From positions 30,838,501 to 30,902,500 of the forward strand of contig CATNEN010000038.1 in NCBI GenBank assembly GCA_950097015.1: a stretch of DNA of 64,000 nucleotides. The letters run 5' to 3'. A program made the position numbers and the translations under genes. The notes under the pieces are model-generated. The model was not told where the DNA came from. It did not search any database and saw only the letters and a list, made by a program, of their open reading frames with translations. Positions 23,968-35,035 of this stretch are shown here, one piece after another. This DNA comes from Macrostomum hystrix. Lineage: Eukaryota; Platyhelminthes; Macrostomidae. The number at the start of each line of letters is the position of its first letter. Position 1 is the first letter of the stretch.

Positions 23968-25441
23968 AATCCTCTCAGCTAAGGCTGACTTCAGCTTGGC
24001 TAGAACGTTAACATTTGGCATTTCGCGATCGATACTAGCACCAGCGCCTTGTTCTGCGTCGTTGCAATGCTTAGCGAACTTGGCATCTCGAGCCGATTGA
24101 GTGGAAGCCGCTAACGGCCTGGTCTGCTTCAGCAGTCGTTCGTGAGCCATGACAGACTCGTGCGTCAGCGCTTTCTCGGCGAATTTGTACACCTTTTTCT
24201 TGCGAAACTCGTGCGCCTCAAAGTATTTGCCAATGTCGCGGGAATGCCTGTGAAATAGTGTAGCAAGCTGGTATTATAGAAAAGCTAAAAAAATCTGTTG
24301 TACGAGCCTTAAAGTGTCAGAATATGAAGAAGATTTGTTGCAAAACCTACCGAATTCCACGAGCGAAGCACTCGTAGTTGTCAGTTCGATTTCCCTTGAT
24401 AAACTGCCAAATGCGGGCCACTGTCACCGGCTGCAGCACTTTGAACAGGCGATTGTCCCGGTCCAACCAACGGATCAGACTAGCACAGCTAGCATTGTTA
24501 AGCAGCTTCAACAGGAACTGGTGGATCATCGGCTTGTGACCTGTGGAAGAAAAATAGAACAGTTCATTATTGAATGTTCCGGTGCATTGAAATGCAACAC
24601 GAGCAGACAATATCATGGTGTAAGAGCTCACCATTCCAGGTAAACAGCTCCGGTGCGGAGTGTTGGTACGCCCTAATCTCTTCGTTGTCGCTCAGACGGT
24701 AGGAACGCTTCCGCTTTCTCTGCTGACTGGGCATCTTGACTGGATTCGCCGACGATGCCGACGCTGTGGAGTCAGGACAAAGTCGTTTGGCGTCTGGCGC
24801 AGTCGCTTCAAAAATATCTTCACTTTCCTCCTGCTTGACACTCGTGGCGCAGTCTGAACAGTCTGTTGTCTCCTGTGTCACCTGGGCCTCGAACTTTGGA
24901 GCCGGACGCTTCAAAGCTTTACTGCAGGTAAGATTCAACGGCTGCTCTTCCAATAGAGTCGACTGGTGCAGCATCTGCTGATAGAAGATCTGACTCAAGA
25001 GACGCATCTGAGTATCGGCGTCCATCGGTAATTGAATTGGCTGAGCTGCTGCTGTGGCAGGAGTTGGCGATCGGGGCCTGCGGAAGAGCGTCGGCATTTC
25101 CATTTGTTTTAACCACGCCTGCATCAGCTGCTGCTCCTGCTGCTGCCTCAGCAGGACCTCATAGTCAGAAGCGTAAGCGTCCCCATCGCTTGACGCTTGG
25201 TAGTCTAAGCTTGAAACTACGCTTGCGGCATCGGACGAACTGGAACATTGTTTGGCAGCAGCAAGGCGCATTCGATCAATCTGACCGCACATTATAAATA
25301 ACTATAGATTTAATTAGGCAAGCCAGTTTAAGAGCAGAAGTTCACTTACGTCTCGTACTTGTCGATTAATAGTTCTTGCAGTGACTTTGCGTTGTCAGTC
25401 TTGTCCAACTTGGACCGCAGGACAGCCTTGATTGGAGCCAT
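23872..25441 (-). CDS. Divergent ETS-domain transcription factor
   Basis: Four minus-strand exons, 25350-25441, 24632-25239, 24351-24540 and 23872-24247, join in phase to 421 residues. The ATG at 25441 gives MAPIKAVLRSKLDK. The first intron is only about 110 nt and its acceptor (TTCCAG) was chosen because it alone keeps the frame; translation from a later ATG near 25274-25292 is the alternative. Residues 1-233 are low complexity, with S-rich, Q-rich and acidic patches and a basic QQRKRKRSYR stretch. The ETS domain spans about residues 238-320: IHQFLLKLLNN, SLIRWLDRDNRLFKV, VARIWQFIKG, NYECFARGIR and KKVYKFAEKA, with the spaced tryptophans of the family largely kept. It looks nearest to SPDEF/Ets98B or ESE types, from memory. 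The recognition helix is atypical (see findings). The tail carries 12 consecutive glutamines. No pointed domain is visible. Expected role: nuclear DNA-binding regulator. Confidence 0.75.
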
Positions 25442-27108
25442 TTGCTTGGCTTGCGAAATTGACTAGTGTCTTAGAGGACTTGTTCAACTTATCTAGGCTG
25501 GAAGCAAGTTTTGCTTATAGTTGAGTTTCTGACTGGTTTAGCTAGAAAATTGGGCCAGTATTTATACTTGTATTCTTTTGGGGCTGTGCATTTTTAGTTT
25601 ACCCTGTCACCGAGCAACCAGCAGGTTAAAAATAGCGGCTGGGTAGAGTTTGACAAGTACACTTGTAAGATTCCAAAAATAGTCTTTCAATACGAATTCA
25701 CTTCGTATTTTATCGTGTCTTCACTATAGAACAACACAAAATGCGTATATGTGAAACCCTAACCTTAACGAAGGTTGGCTCTTCCTAATCTGCGGCCAAC
25801 CCCACTTCCATATTAGAATCGGATGCAATGCGATTCTAATCTTTTCTTTTATTTGATATCTAACAATGATACGGGTGGCAATAGAGCCACAATGGCTATA
25901 TAATTTTTTTCAAAACAGTTCAATATAGGGATTTCTTGTCGTCTAAAAATAAACACAAATTTTAATATCGAGTGACTCAACTGGCTTAAAGTGAAAAAGT
26001 TCACTTAGTAATTTTGGTGATAACAATTGTCTACTGTTAATTTACTTTGATAAGCTGCATGTGTACTTAATGCCAAGGCCTATTTTAACCTTTTCTAATT
26101 TCTAATCTCAGTGTCTAATCTCAACGTCTAATCCTCAGTGTCTAATCCTCGGTGTCTAATCCTCAGTGTCTAATCTCAGTGTCTAATCACACTGCCCAAT
26201 CTCAGTGTCTATTCTCAGTGTCTATAATCTCAGTGTCTAATCTCAACGTCTAATCCTCAGTGTCTAATCCTCAGTGTCTAATCTCAGTGTCTAATCTCAG
26301 TGTCTAATCCTCAGTGTCTAATCTCAGTGTCTAATCTCAGTGTCTAATCTCAGTGTCTAATCCTCAGTGTCTAATCTCAGTGTCTAATCTCAGTGTCTAA
26401 TCTAGTGTCTAATAGAATACGAGTAGATTAAAGTGTCGCTTTAATTATGCATCTATTTAAGCAGTGTTGACGTACTTAATAAACTGCTAATCTCTATGTA
26501 ATATTATCTTACAATACATTCATTCCTACAGAATGAATAACAGATTCACATATAAACTGCTTACGTAAAACTATAGACTCGAAAGATGCTATAGACAGAA
26601 TTAGAAATTATAAAAATAGATTTTATCTCAAAATAAATTTAAATCATTCAGTGAAAGCACATTGCGCGAAGGCTGTAATATAGTTATTCTCATAATAATT
26701 ATTCCCGAATGCATTGTGCTACGCTAGCAATTAACTTTCACATCTATAAAGTTGATAAGAGAGAAAGAAATAAAATCTATTTTTAGATTGGTTTTACGTC
26801 AAACTGCGCAATGGTTTCGGGAAGCAAAGTGGTCGACTACAATGCACTCTCTGTCTCTCATTTCTGAATTCTTCTGTGACAGCTCGTTGTTACCTAGGGT
26901 AAGGCAGTGCACAAGGGTCGATAAGCCTGGCTTTTATATCGCATCGGACGACCCTTGAACTATAGGCTACAACGACTGCCGCGTTTGGCTCTGTGCTAAA
27001 GTTGTTCTAAATATAGATTCATTTGCGTAATTCAACCGAGTGCTAAGTGAGGGTAATAATAATATTCTTATTATATGACATCTATATTATATTATTATAT
27101 GGCAACTC
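25442..27108. other. Upstream region of the ETS gene
   Basis: This holds the presumed promoter of the ETS gene, a 13-bp array (listed separately) and otherwise AT-rich sequence. A 16-bp perfect inverted repeat (TAAAAATAGATTTTAT at 26611-26626 and its complement at 26770-26785) could mark a small foldback element. No gene recognised. Confidence 0.4.
26108..26412. repeat. 13-14-bp minisatellite
   Basis: About 22 copies of CTAATCTCAGTGT, with a CTAATCCTCAGTGT variant and a few AACGT units. It lies upstream of the ETS gene. Confidence 0.95.
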
Positions 27109-27428
27109 AAGAGGTTGTAGCCTAATGGTTAGGGCGTCGGACTCACGACTTGAAGGTCGGGGGTTCGATTCCCGACTCCACTGGAACAATTTGCGTCCTT
27201 TAGCAAGACACTTAACTCTGCATTGCTTCAGTTCACCCAGCTGCTAAATGGGTACCAGCATCAGCTGGGATAATTGAAGGTGGGTGTGGCGTCCCCCCAG
27301 TCCGTGGACTGAACAGCTGTACGCAGCCTTCAGATGCGCCGCGCGCATTAGCTGCGGCTGTGCTGTCGGCTGCACATCTGACCCAATTGGGGCAGGTGTA
27401 ATAAAAAAAGATAATAATAATAATAATT
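27109..27428 (+). mobile_element. tRNA-derived SINE, family A (full copy)
   Basis: The head is tRNA-like, with an A box in GTAGCCTAATGGTTAGGG and a B box in GGTTCGATTCC. A body follows that is shared with 38215-38485 and 38925-39240 (AGCAAGACACTTAACTC, CCCAGCTGCTAAATGGGTAC, GGTGTGGCGTCCCCCCAGTC), then a tail of GATAATAATAATAAT. The body resembles conserved central domains known from aquatic metazoan SINEs, but I do not assign a named family. The tail abuts an inverted family B SINE. Confidence 0.8.
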
Positions 27429-27755
27429 GCAGGGGGGCTGTGGGCAATGGCACATCATTCGGTGACAGTAGATTTGCAGCCAGCGAGGAGGCAATTCTGT
27501 CAATTCCGCTGGCTCCTGAGCACACACGCACACAGGTGTGTACATCTGCCCTGACTTTCAGGCAGTGTACACTCTCACTGTGCCATTGAGGTTGGCCCTT
27601 AAGGGCGTAAATTGCACGACAAGCCCTCAAGCCTTCTCTCCGCGGCTGCGACCCAATTTAATGTGGCCTCGCCACGGAATCGAGCCCAGGGACCTTGGGG
27701 CGAGAACCAAACGCGTAAGGCCGCTCTGCCACTCACCCCCAAGGGTGGGCTTCAC
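27429..27755 (-). mobile_element. tRNA-derived SINE, family B (minus-strand copy)
   Basis: Read on the minus strand it starts with a Ser/Leu-tRNA-like head (GCAGAGCGGCCTTACGCG, GGCTCGATTCC), then GGCGAGGCCACATT and a body also found at 43165-43530, ending in a TTATTATT tail. It lies tail to tail with the family A SINE at 27109-27428. Confidence 0.8.
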
Positions 27756-28575
27756 TAAGCTGTCTGCTTGCAAATTTTTATTAACCTCATTGTGCATTTC
27801 TCACTCTTAATGGTGTTTTCTGCTTTTATCGTTTTTTTTACTTTAATGTGTAATAATCCTTATAAGGGAATTAAAACCAGTGACAAGTCGTGGTAGGCTT
27901 TAGTTTGAGTTGAGGCTCAGCTTAAGAACCTATTTTTAGTTTAGCAAAGGGTTTCGGAGTTTTCTGTACTAATGTACAGTTAATGTACATATAATTTATG
28001 GTTGCTGACGTTGGTTAAGACTAAATTTAACTCTTCTAGAGTCTAGCCGATATTTTCAAAATGAAACAACAAATTTGTTTATTTAACCATATTTACCATT
28101 TTATTACGCGGGATGCTGAGACAGAACAGCGGCCAAATACATAGGCAAAAATTGAGTCACTGGGCTAGTTATAGGATTTCTAGAAAAAAAATTTAAAGTG
28201 ATTTTGAAACTGAGCGAAGATGTTCACTAGCTTCTAATGCAAAATTATATTTATTAGGGATTTTGGTTAATCCGCGATGAGGGATGAATGTCGGTGAAAT
28301 ATTTCAACGGTAGTGAGTGTTTGACTGTCTCGTCAAAATATAGATTCTGAAAAAAAAACAAATCACAAAATAATTTTTTTTATTGCAAATCTGATTCTTG
28401 GAAAGCACGGTTTACAAGAAACACGATTCAGGAAAGCTAAGATCCAGGAAAAATATAGTTTTGTAGAGGCAATCGAAAATTTTATCCAACGAGAACACGA
28501 TTCATCTAATGTATTCGATTCTCTAGAAGCTTGAAAAAATGACGAATACGCTCGTACCCGATTAAAAGTACTTTA
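27756..28575. other. Intergenic DNA, nothing recognised
   Basis: AT-rich sequence between a SINE pair and a mariner element. No coding exon seen. Confidence 0.5.
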
Positions 28576-29523
28576 GAGCGTCCAAAAAGTTCTTAGACAC
28601 CCCTAATATCTCTGCACGTGTTCGACCGATTTTGATGAAAAATGACACTAGCATAAATTAATATGTAATAAATTCTGCGCTAAAGTTTTAACTTAGTCGG
28701 GTGAACAGAAAAAAAGTTATCGATCATGTACTAAAGAACCAACGAAATTAGCAACTCGATTTTAACGCAAAGCAAAACTTTTAAGTTAACGAGCAAACAG
28801 TTTCAGCTGACAAGTTCCTGAAGTTCATAAATCAGGTTACCAATCGTGCAAATTTTCAAAAACGTCTTCATTCCGTCGAATGCACTTATCATATACTTCT
28901 TCCGACCACATGCCCCTAGGAATCGCTCTGATCAGCACCTCAGCAGCCGCTTTCAGCTCGGGGAAGCTGGCGAACTGCTGGCCTCGCAGCTGCGCCTTGA
29001 CGTGCCCAAAAAGACCATAGCAGATGGTGCCAAATCAGGTGAGTAAGGTTGGATGCGACCACTGCTGGAATCCGAGGCTGGTGATGTGAGAGCGAGTGAG
29101 GGCTGCCGAATGCGGCCGGGCATTGTCGCAGTGTAGCAGGACGCCTTTGCGCACGATTCGCCGCCGTTGCAGCAGCTCCTGCCTCAGCCTCGCAAGCTCT
29201 TCACAAAACCGCTCGCTGTTCTGTGTCTGGCCCTGGCCGTACCATGTGAGCATGAGCTTCGTAACAGCGATTTTTCTGCTCCAGAGTCAGCAGTTTCGGC
29301 ACCCATCGAGAGACCATGTAGCTTAGACAGACCAAGATGTTCGTGCAGAATTTGGGAGACCGAGCTACGCGAAGTCTCGGCGGCATCGGCCAACTCATCA
29401 ATGGTGATGTGGCCGTTTTCACTGAATTTATTACATATTAATTTATGCTTGTGTCATTTTTCATCAAAATCGGTCGAACACATGCAGAGATGTTAGGGGT
29501 GTCTTAGAACTTTTTGGACACAC
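28576..29523 (-). mobile_element. Decayed mariner-type (Tc1/mariner) transposon
   Basis: 948 bp between TA dinucleotides (28574-28575 and 29524-29525), with near-perfect inverted termini of about 75 bp that read GTCCAAAAAGTTCTTAGACA near the ends. The minus strand encodes a broken transposase in several frames: an N-terminal helix-turn-helix piece (IDELADAAETSRSSVSQILH), a middle part, and the catalytic region with LLHCDNARPHS followed by a frameshift before SPDLAPSAMVF. The second catalytic Asp is present (HCDNARPH); the residue after LAPS, normally the third Asp of the D,D34D triad, is Ala. The usual length is about 1.3 kb, so part is deleted. It is certainly inactive but could be mobilised in trans through its termini. 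Confidence 0.85.
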
Positions 29524-30764
29524 TAAGGTAGAAATACCACGCAATTTTCCCGCTGGGAAAATACGTTAGTATTCGAAATATCCCGGCGCGCGGTCTTTCT
29601 ACTGCTAACGATAAGAATTACCAAAAACAGGGTGAAAAACCTGATCTCGTAAAATCATGATTCACTGAAAAATTTTGCGCAAAATATCTGTCGAGATAGA
29701 GTTTATTAAATTGTAATGACACAAGCCTAAACCAAAGCAATTTCCTACATAACCTTGCTACGCACCGACTTGAAATGTGAACTGAAATCCTTCAGCTCTC
29801 AAGATGTTTACAGCAATGAAACTGTTTGGAGTTGTTCGGCTTACACAATACAATGTGCTTCACTGCAAGCCTTTAGTTTAATTTAAGCAACACGTGAATT
29901 GAACCGCGCGTTAAGGTATATTTTTGTCTGAATTATATCCACCCTCCCTATCTATCTTACACTCTTTAGGTCTCAGCAGTAGAGTTTTGAAAAATTCCAT
30001 GCACTTTACTATTGGTGCACAGAAATCTCTCACACGTCAGCAAGCTTTTCGTTGCATGGCTAAGGTTTCCACAGTCAGCTACTAAGAGTAGAATTAGGAC
30101 ATTTTTAGCAATAATAGTAATAATAATTTTAGCATTTCGAGTGAAGGAAAATTCCAGAACAAAATAAAAATAGAATCTTAACGAACAATTATCATGTGAC
30201 CCAAAATTAAAATTCCCGAGTTTATAACTGATGCATGCCAAATGACACACAAGGCCAAAACATATTCGTCATCATACGTCAAGCATTTCGCAGCATTGTT
30301 TTGAATGCCATTCAGTTGAATTCTTGCTGTGACTCAACTTACAGACGTGCGACACAAATCGACCTTAAAGCGTCTCCATGGTTTGAATTGGTAATAAACG
30401 TGTTGTAGTAATCCAGTTTTCATCTGGGCGTCGCACCTAGTTATTCGAGTGCCGGACGATCGCGACTCGAAGGTCGGGGGTTCGATTCCTGACTGCACTA
30501 AAAAACTCGTTTTATTCCTCAAACTCTTTATTGCTTCAGCTCACCGTGTTGTCAAATAAGTAAAAGTCAAATATTATTGACCAGAAATGACATCATCATA
30601 TATTATAATTTTATAAGTATGTACAAGTTTTTATTTTACCACAGCAGCGAAAATATCACATGACTATATATCGTGTCAAAGTGTTTTACAGCTACGGATT
30701 ACTGCGACAAGGATTTCGTAGTTCTGGATTATACCGGATAATCCATTTAGAAAAGAAACTAAAC
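29524..30764. other. Intergenic DNA with a SINE head fragment
   Basis: Mostly AT-rich unique sequence. At about 30425-30500 a lone family A tRNA-like head is visible (CGACTCGAAGGTCGGGGG then GTTCGATTCCTGACTGCAC) without a recognisable body. No gene seen. Confidence 0.5.
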
Positions 30765-31695
30765 CAGAGGTCGGCAAACTCCGGCCCGCGGGCCAGATGC
30801 GGCCCTCGAAACTCCCAAATCCGGCCCGTTCCGCTTTCCGACACCTACAGTATCCTGTTTAATCTTTCCCCTGTCTCATCTCCCCTGTGTGTCACCTCTC
30901 CGGTGTGTCACCTCTCCCGTGTCTCGTCTCTCCCGTGTCTTATCTCTCACGTGTCTTATATATCCCATGTCTCCATCTCTCCCGCGTCTCATCTCTCCCG
31001 TGTGTCATCTCTCCTGTGTCTCATCTCTCCTGTGTCTCATCTCTCCCATGTCTCATCTCTCCTGCGTCTCATCTCTCTTGTGTATCATCTCTCCCGTGTC
31101 TCATCTCTCCCGTGTCTCATCTCTCCTGCGTCTCATATCTCCCATGTCTCATCTCTCCTGCGTCTCATATCTCCCATGTCTCATCTCTCCTGCGTCTCAT
31201 ATCTCCCATGTCTCATCTCTCCTCTGTCTTATCTCTCCCGTGTCTCATCTCTCCCGTGTCTCATCTCTCCCGTGTCTCATCTCTCCCGTGTCTCATCTCC
31301 CCCGTGTCTCATCTCTCCCGTGTCTCATCTCTCCCGTGTCTCATCTCTCCCGTGTCTCATCTCTCCCGTGTCTCATCTCTCCCGTGTCTCATCTCTCCCG
31401 TGTCTCGTCTCTCCCGTGTCTCATCTCTCCCGTGTCTCGTCTCTCCCGTGTCTTATCTCTCACGTGTATTATATATCCCATGTCTCCATCTCTCCCGTGT
31501 CTCATCTCTCCCGTGTCTCATCTCTCCCGTGTCTCATCTCTCCCGTGTCTTATCTCTCCTGTGTATCATCTCTCCCGTGTCACATCTCTCCCTATCTCTG
31601 ATATATTTCTCTTATATTTTTACAGTCAATGCGGCCCGCTGTCGTCTTTTAGGTTCTCTTTTTCGCCCGCTAGCTAATAAGTTTGCCGACCCCTG
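30765..31695. mobile_element. hAT-type non-autonomous element (MITE) with internal minisatellite
   Basis: The left terminus CAGAGGTCGGCAAACTCCGG and the right terminus AGTTTGCCGACCCCTG form the inverted repeats. A perfect 8-bp direct duplication, AACTAAAC, flanks them (30757-30764 and 31696-31703), which is diagnostic of hAT superfamily insertion. There is no transposase. Most of the 931 bp is a 16-bp tandem array at 30880-31600. The subterminal region is rich in GGCCC (CCGGCCCGCGGGCCAGATGC). Confidence 0.9.
30880..31600. repeat. 16-bp minisatellite inside the hAT element
   Basis: About 45 copies of CTCATCTCTCCCGTGT with variants (CCTGCGTCTCATAT, CCCATGT). The reverse complement of the same unit forms the array at 35385-35780 in intron 1 of the Slo gene. 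Long frames through it are artefacts. Confidence 0.95.
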
Positions 31696-31941
31696 AACTA
31701 AACGATTAAAATATAGGAAAGTTCCGGATTTTTGTGCGATTTGGTATAGCTTACAATTGTTTTGGACGAATGAAAAAAATATGTATATTTTATTGCTTCT
31801 ACTCGTAAGTAGTATTGCAAGTATTTGGTTGCAAAAACACATTCATTCAGAAGAATAATTTTTCAAGAAGCAATTCTGTAATCTAAAATTTTTTTTCTGC
31901 CAACACTCTTTTTTGAAATATTTTTAGTAATGCGGTCAAAA

Positions 31942-32776
31942 TATGGATGATGTACCGGTTTGAAAACCGCCTTTTATAAGAAAACCGGTCTTTAAAAACC
32001 GGTTTGTGTGCCAAGTTTTTAAAAAGCACTAAATAAGCATAGAAGATAGAACTTATATACAATCGTGAATTTTTTAAAGGTGTGTGTGCCGATTAATAAT
32101 AATAAAAGTTTCTTGGAATTCTTAATTTTTAATTTGTTATAGTTAGGTTTCGCGGAAATTGAATATCGCGCCAATTCAAATTTTCCGTGGACTTTCTTCG
32201 GAATCGTTCAGTAGCCAATGCGAACTAAAATAAAGACCCAATGCGAACTTAATATAAGTTGAGATTTAGTTCGGATCAGTTCGTAACTAATTCGCGAACT
32301 CTTAATTTTGCTGAATAATAACTTTAAACTTAATGATGCACTTGTAGCAATGATTGATTAATTTGATGATTTTGGCCAAGGCAAACTGGTCACAGTCTCA
32401 AAATGGCGGTACCCTGGGATGGTTAGATGAGAAACGGCGAACCCTTGATGTTTTTAGGTTTAGACTTAGATAGTTTTAGATTAGGCCCCAATTTAGATTT
32501 ATACTTCAAGTTCAACTTAGATTTAATTTCAAGTTTAATTTTAAGTTTAATGTTCAATTTGAAAGGACTTAGTGGCGCTGCCACCACGAAGCAAATTTTG
32601 TTACCAGTTATTTTTCTCCAAAGTGCAAAAATTGTGACTCTGTGAGACATAATTAAAATAGAAAGCCCATTAAAAACCGTCAAAAAACCGGACAAAAAGA
32701 ACGTTTTTTTAGAACCGGTTTTCCTGCTAAAAACCGTTTTTTTTAAAACCGGTTTTAAAACCGGTTGGCATCCCTA
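31942..32776. mobile_element. Probable non-autonomous DNA element with ACCGGTTT subterminal repeats
   Basis: The left end TATGGATGATGTACCGGTTT and the right end, read in reverse, TAGGGATGCCAACCGGTTTT, are imperfect inverted repeats. Inside both ends are further copies of AAAACCGG and CCGGTTTT, typical of DNA-element subterminal repeats. I see no clear target duplication and no transposase. The core is AT-rich with a TTTAGATTTA-like internal repetition. Confidence 0.55.
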
Positions 32777-33347
32777 TTTCTCACGTGTCGATTAGCAGAA
32801 AGCAGGGTGGATATTTCAGGTTACCGCAATGGTTCTTTTTTTCTTTACCTCCAAAAATATTCAACCGAGCAAGAAAGTACAGTAGTATTTGTATAGATGT
32901 ACATTTGAACTCTTAGCAAGCAATAATTCTTATATATTCGCTAACTAAAGGGCTTGGCATGAAAAAAAAGAGTGATGAGACCAGCATTTTATTTTGTCGA
33001 TTGTCTATTTTTCTGTTCTGTTAGCAAACTGCGAGCTAGAAGAGAGAGTAAAGAAAACTGTTTAAGTAGGACATTGCCAACCAATCTGCAATTATAAAAA
33101 ATAGCAATTGACCCACAAAACCGAGTTGGCTTGAAAAAAATTAATTTCTCACCGTCTTTTGTGAGTTGGGCTAAAGTATACCTCTCTTAGAGAATAACTT
33201 TTCAGACAAGGTAGAAAAAAAAGCTAATTAAATTTTCGAGCCGAAAAGATAGACAAAGTGAGGACAGCACCTCAAACCTAGGCACTTTCACGGCAAAGAA
33301 CAAATGCAGATTTCATTAAATTTGCTATATTTCGAATATTCTATATT
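32777..33347. other. Intergenic DNA, nothing recognised
   Basis: AT-rich sequence with no coding exon or repeat array that I can recognise. Confidence 0.5.
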
Positions 33348-33575
33348 TTACAGAGACAGAGACAGAGAGACAGACAGACAGAGAGAGACAGAGAGAGAGA
33401 GACAGAGAGAGAGACAGACAGAGGGAGTGAGAGACAGAGAGACAGGGAGAGACAGACAGAGTGTGACAGAGAGAGACTGAGAGACAGAGAGAGACAGAGA
33501 GAGACAGAGAGAGAGACAGAGAGAGAGAGACAGAGAGAGAGACAGAGAGAGAGACAGAGAGAGAGAGACAGAGAG

Positions 33576-33606
<31 letters not shown>

Positions 33607-34655
33607 GAGACAGAGAGAGAGACAGACAGAGGGAGTGAGAGACAGAGAGACAGGGAGAGACAGACAGAGTGTGACAGAGAGAGACTGAGAGACAGAGAGA
33701 GACAGAGAGAGAGACAGAGAGAGAGAGACAGAGAGAGAGAGACAGACAGAGAGAGACAGACAGAGAGAGACAGACAGAGAGACTGGGAGAGACAGACAGA
33801 GTGTGACAGAGAGAGACTGAGAGACTGAGAGAGACAGAGAGAGAGACAGCGACACAGAGACATAGAGACAGGGAGAGACAGAGAGAGAGAGACAGAGAGA
33901 GACAGAGAGATAGACAGAGATCGACAGAGAGACAGAGAGAGACAGAGAGAGAGACAGAGATAGACAGAGAGAGACAGAGAGAGACAGAGTGAGACTTGTA
34001 GTTGGTGATACTACTACAAGTCTGTCTGTCTCACCAAGGGCTATCGGGACTCGATCATTGAGGAGGCTTCCGAGGCGGAGATGCCTTCTACCGAGCGTGA
34101 AGCTAACAAGCAATCCCCTTTATCGACAACCTCGTCGGCCGCCTCTTCGGCACCCGTACCGACGGCCCCGTCGGCGGCAACATCGACACTCACACCGGCG
34201 ACTCCGGCGGCGACTTCGCCGACGGCTTCGTCGACAACAGCACCGGCGGCTTCATCGGCGACTTCGTCGGCGACTTCATCGGCGGTTTCGTCGGCGCCTG
34301 CGCCGGCGGCTCCGTCGGCGGCTTCGTCGGCACCCGCGCCGGCGACTTCGTCGGCGGCTTCGTCGGCGTCCGCGCCGGTGACTTTGTCGGCGACCTCGTC
34401 GGCGGCTTCGTCAGCGTCTTCGTCGGTGGCTGTGTCGGCGACTTTTCTGATTATCTGAAGAAAAATATGAGTATATATGTTTTGTTCTCGATAGACAGAG
34501 AGACAGAGAGACAGAGAGACACAGAGAGACAGAGAGACAGAGAGAGACTGAGAGAGAGATAAGAAGACAGAGAGAGACTGAGAGAGAGATAAGAAGACAG
34601 TGAGAGACTGAGAGACAGAGAGAGACAGAGGCAGAGAGACAGACTGAATAATACA
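33348..34655. repeat. Composite low-complexity block: GACAGAGA arrays around a 12-bp GC-rich array
   Basis: 33348-33990 and 34490-34655 are GACAGAGA-type purine arrays. Between them, 34110-34445 is a degenerate array of TCGGCGGCTTCG-like words with open frames on both strands (Ala/Ser-rich on plus, Ala/Asp/Glu-rich on minus). A hairpin marks the left junction: GACTTGTAGT (33993-34002), a 10-nt loop, ACTACAAGTC (34013-34022). I see no splice context or domain, so I do not call a gene; a structured low-complexity protein exon is a remote alternative. Confidence 0.8.
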
Positions 34656-35035
34656 ATTCAAAGACAGAAGGAGAACGCAGACCATCTCAAAACAGAAGTC
34701 AGTATAGCTACACGAGCAGAAATACCTAAGGCATTCAGCAACCCCACCTGTGAGTCTGCGGCTAGTGCACCCAGCAACGGGCCATAACAAAGCTACTGGG
34801 TCAAAAATTTTGCAGGTACGCGCTACACAATCAGCATAATTGTCCAGCACGGCGTACAAAATTGCACACACATAAGATAGACTCAGGGCTTGGCACTTCT
34901 TGCTTCTGTGTTTTTCTTTCTTTTGGCCTCCAGTCCGGCTTTATTTAGTGCGAATAATTATTCAAGGTAGATTTTTTACACAATTGGCGGCATTGTAAGA
35001 AAAAAATACATAACTTCTGTTTGAGCCTCTAGTTC
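34656..35035. other. Upstream region of the Slo channel gene
   Basis: About 380 bases between the composite repeat and the start codon at 35036. It should hold the 5' UTR and perhaps the promoter; no element is clear enough to call. Confidence 0.4.

Noticed and set aside
25260-25297. ETS gene start at the ATG near 25292 (MCGQIDRM)
   Set aside because: Possible, but the upstream ATG at 25441 with a 110-nt intron gives a longer in-phase model with a good GTAAGT donor. Kept as the alternative in the feature text.
27120-27185. tRNA gene
   Set aside because: The A and B boxes are present but the cloverleaf is imperfect and the sequence continues into a conserved SINE body found at three other places.
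28900-29500. Functional transposase gene
   Set aside because: The frame is broken several times and a catalytic Asp position is Ala; annotated as a dead mariner instead.
34041-34871. 276-codon minus-strand frame rich in Ala/Asp/Glu
   Set aside because: It crosses three different low-complexity arrays in one frame by chance and has no recognisable domain or splice sites.
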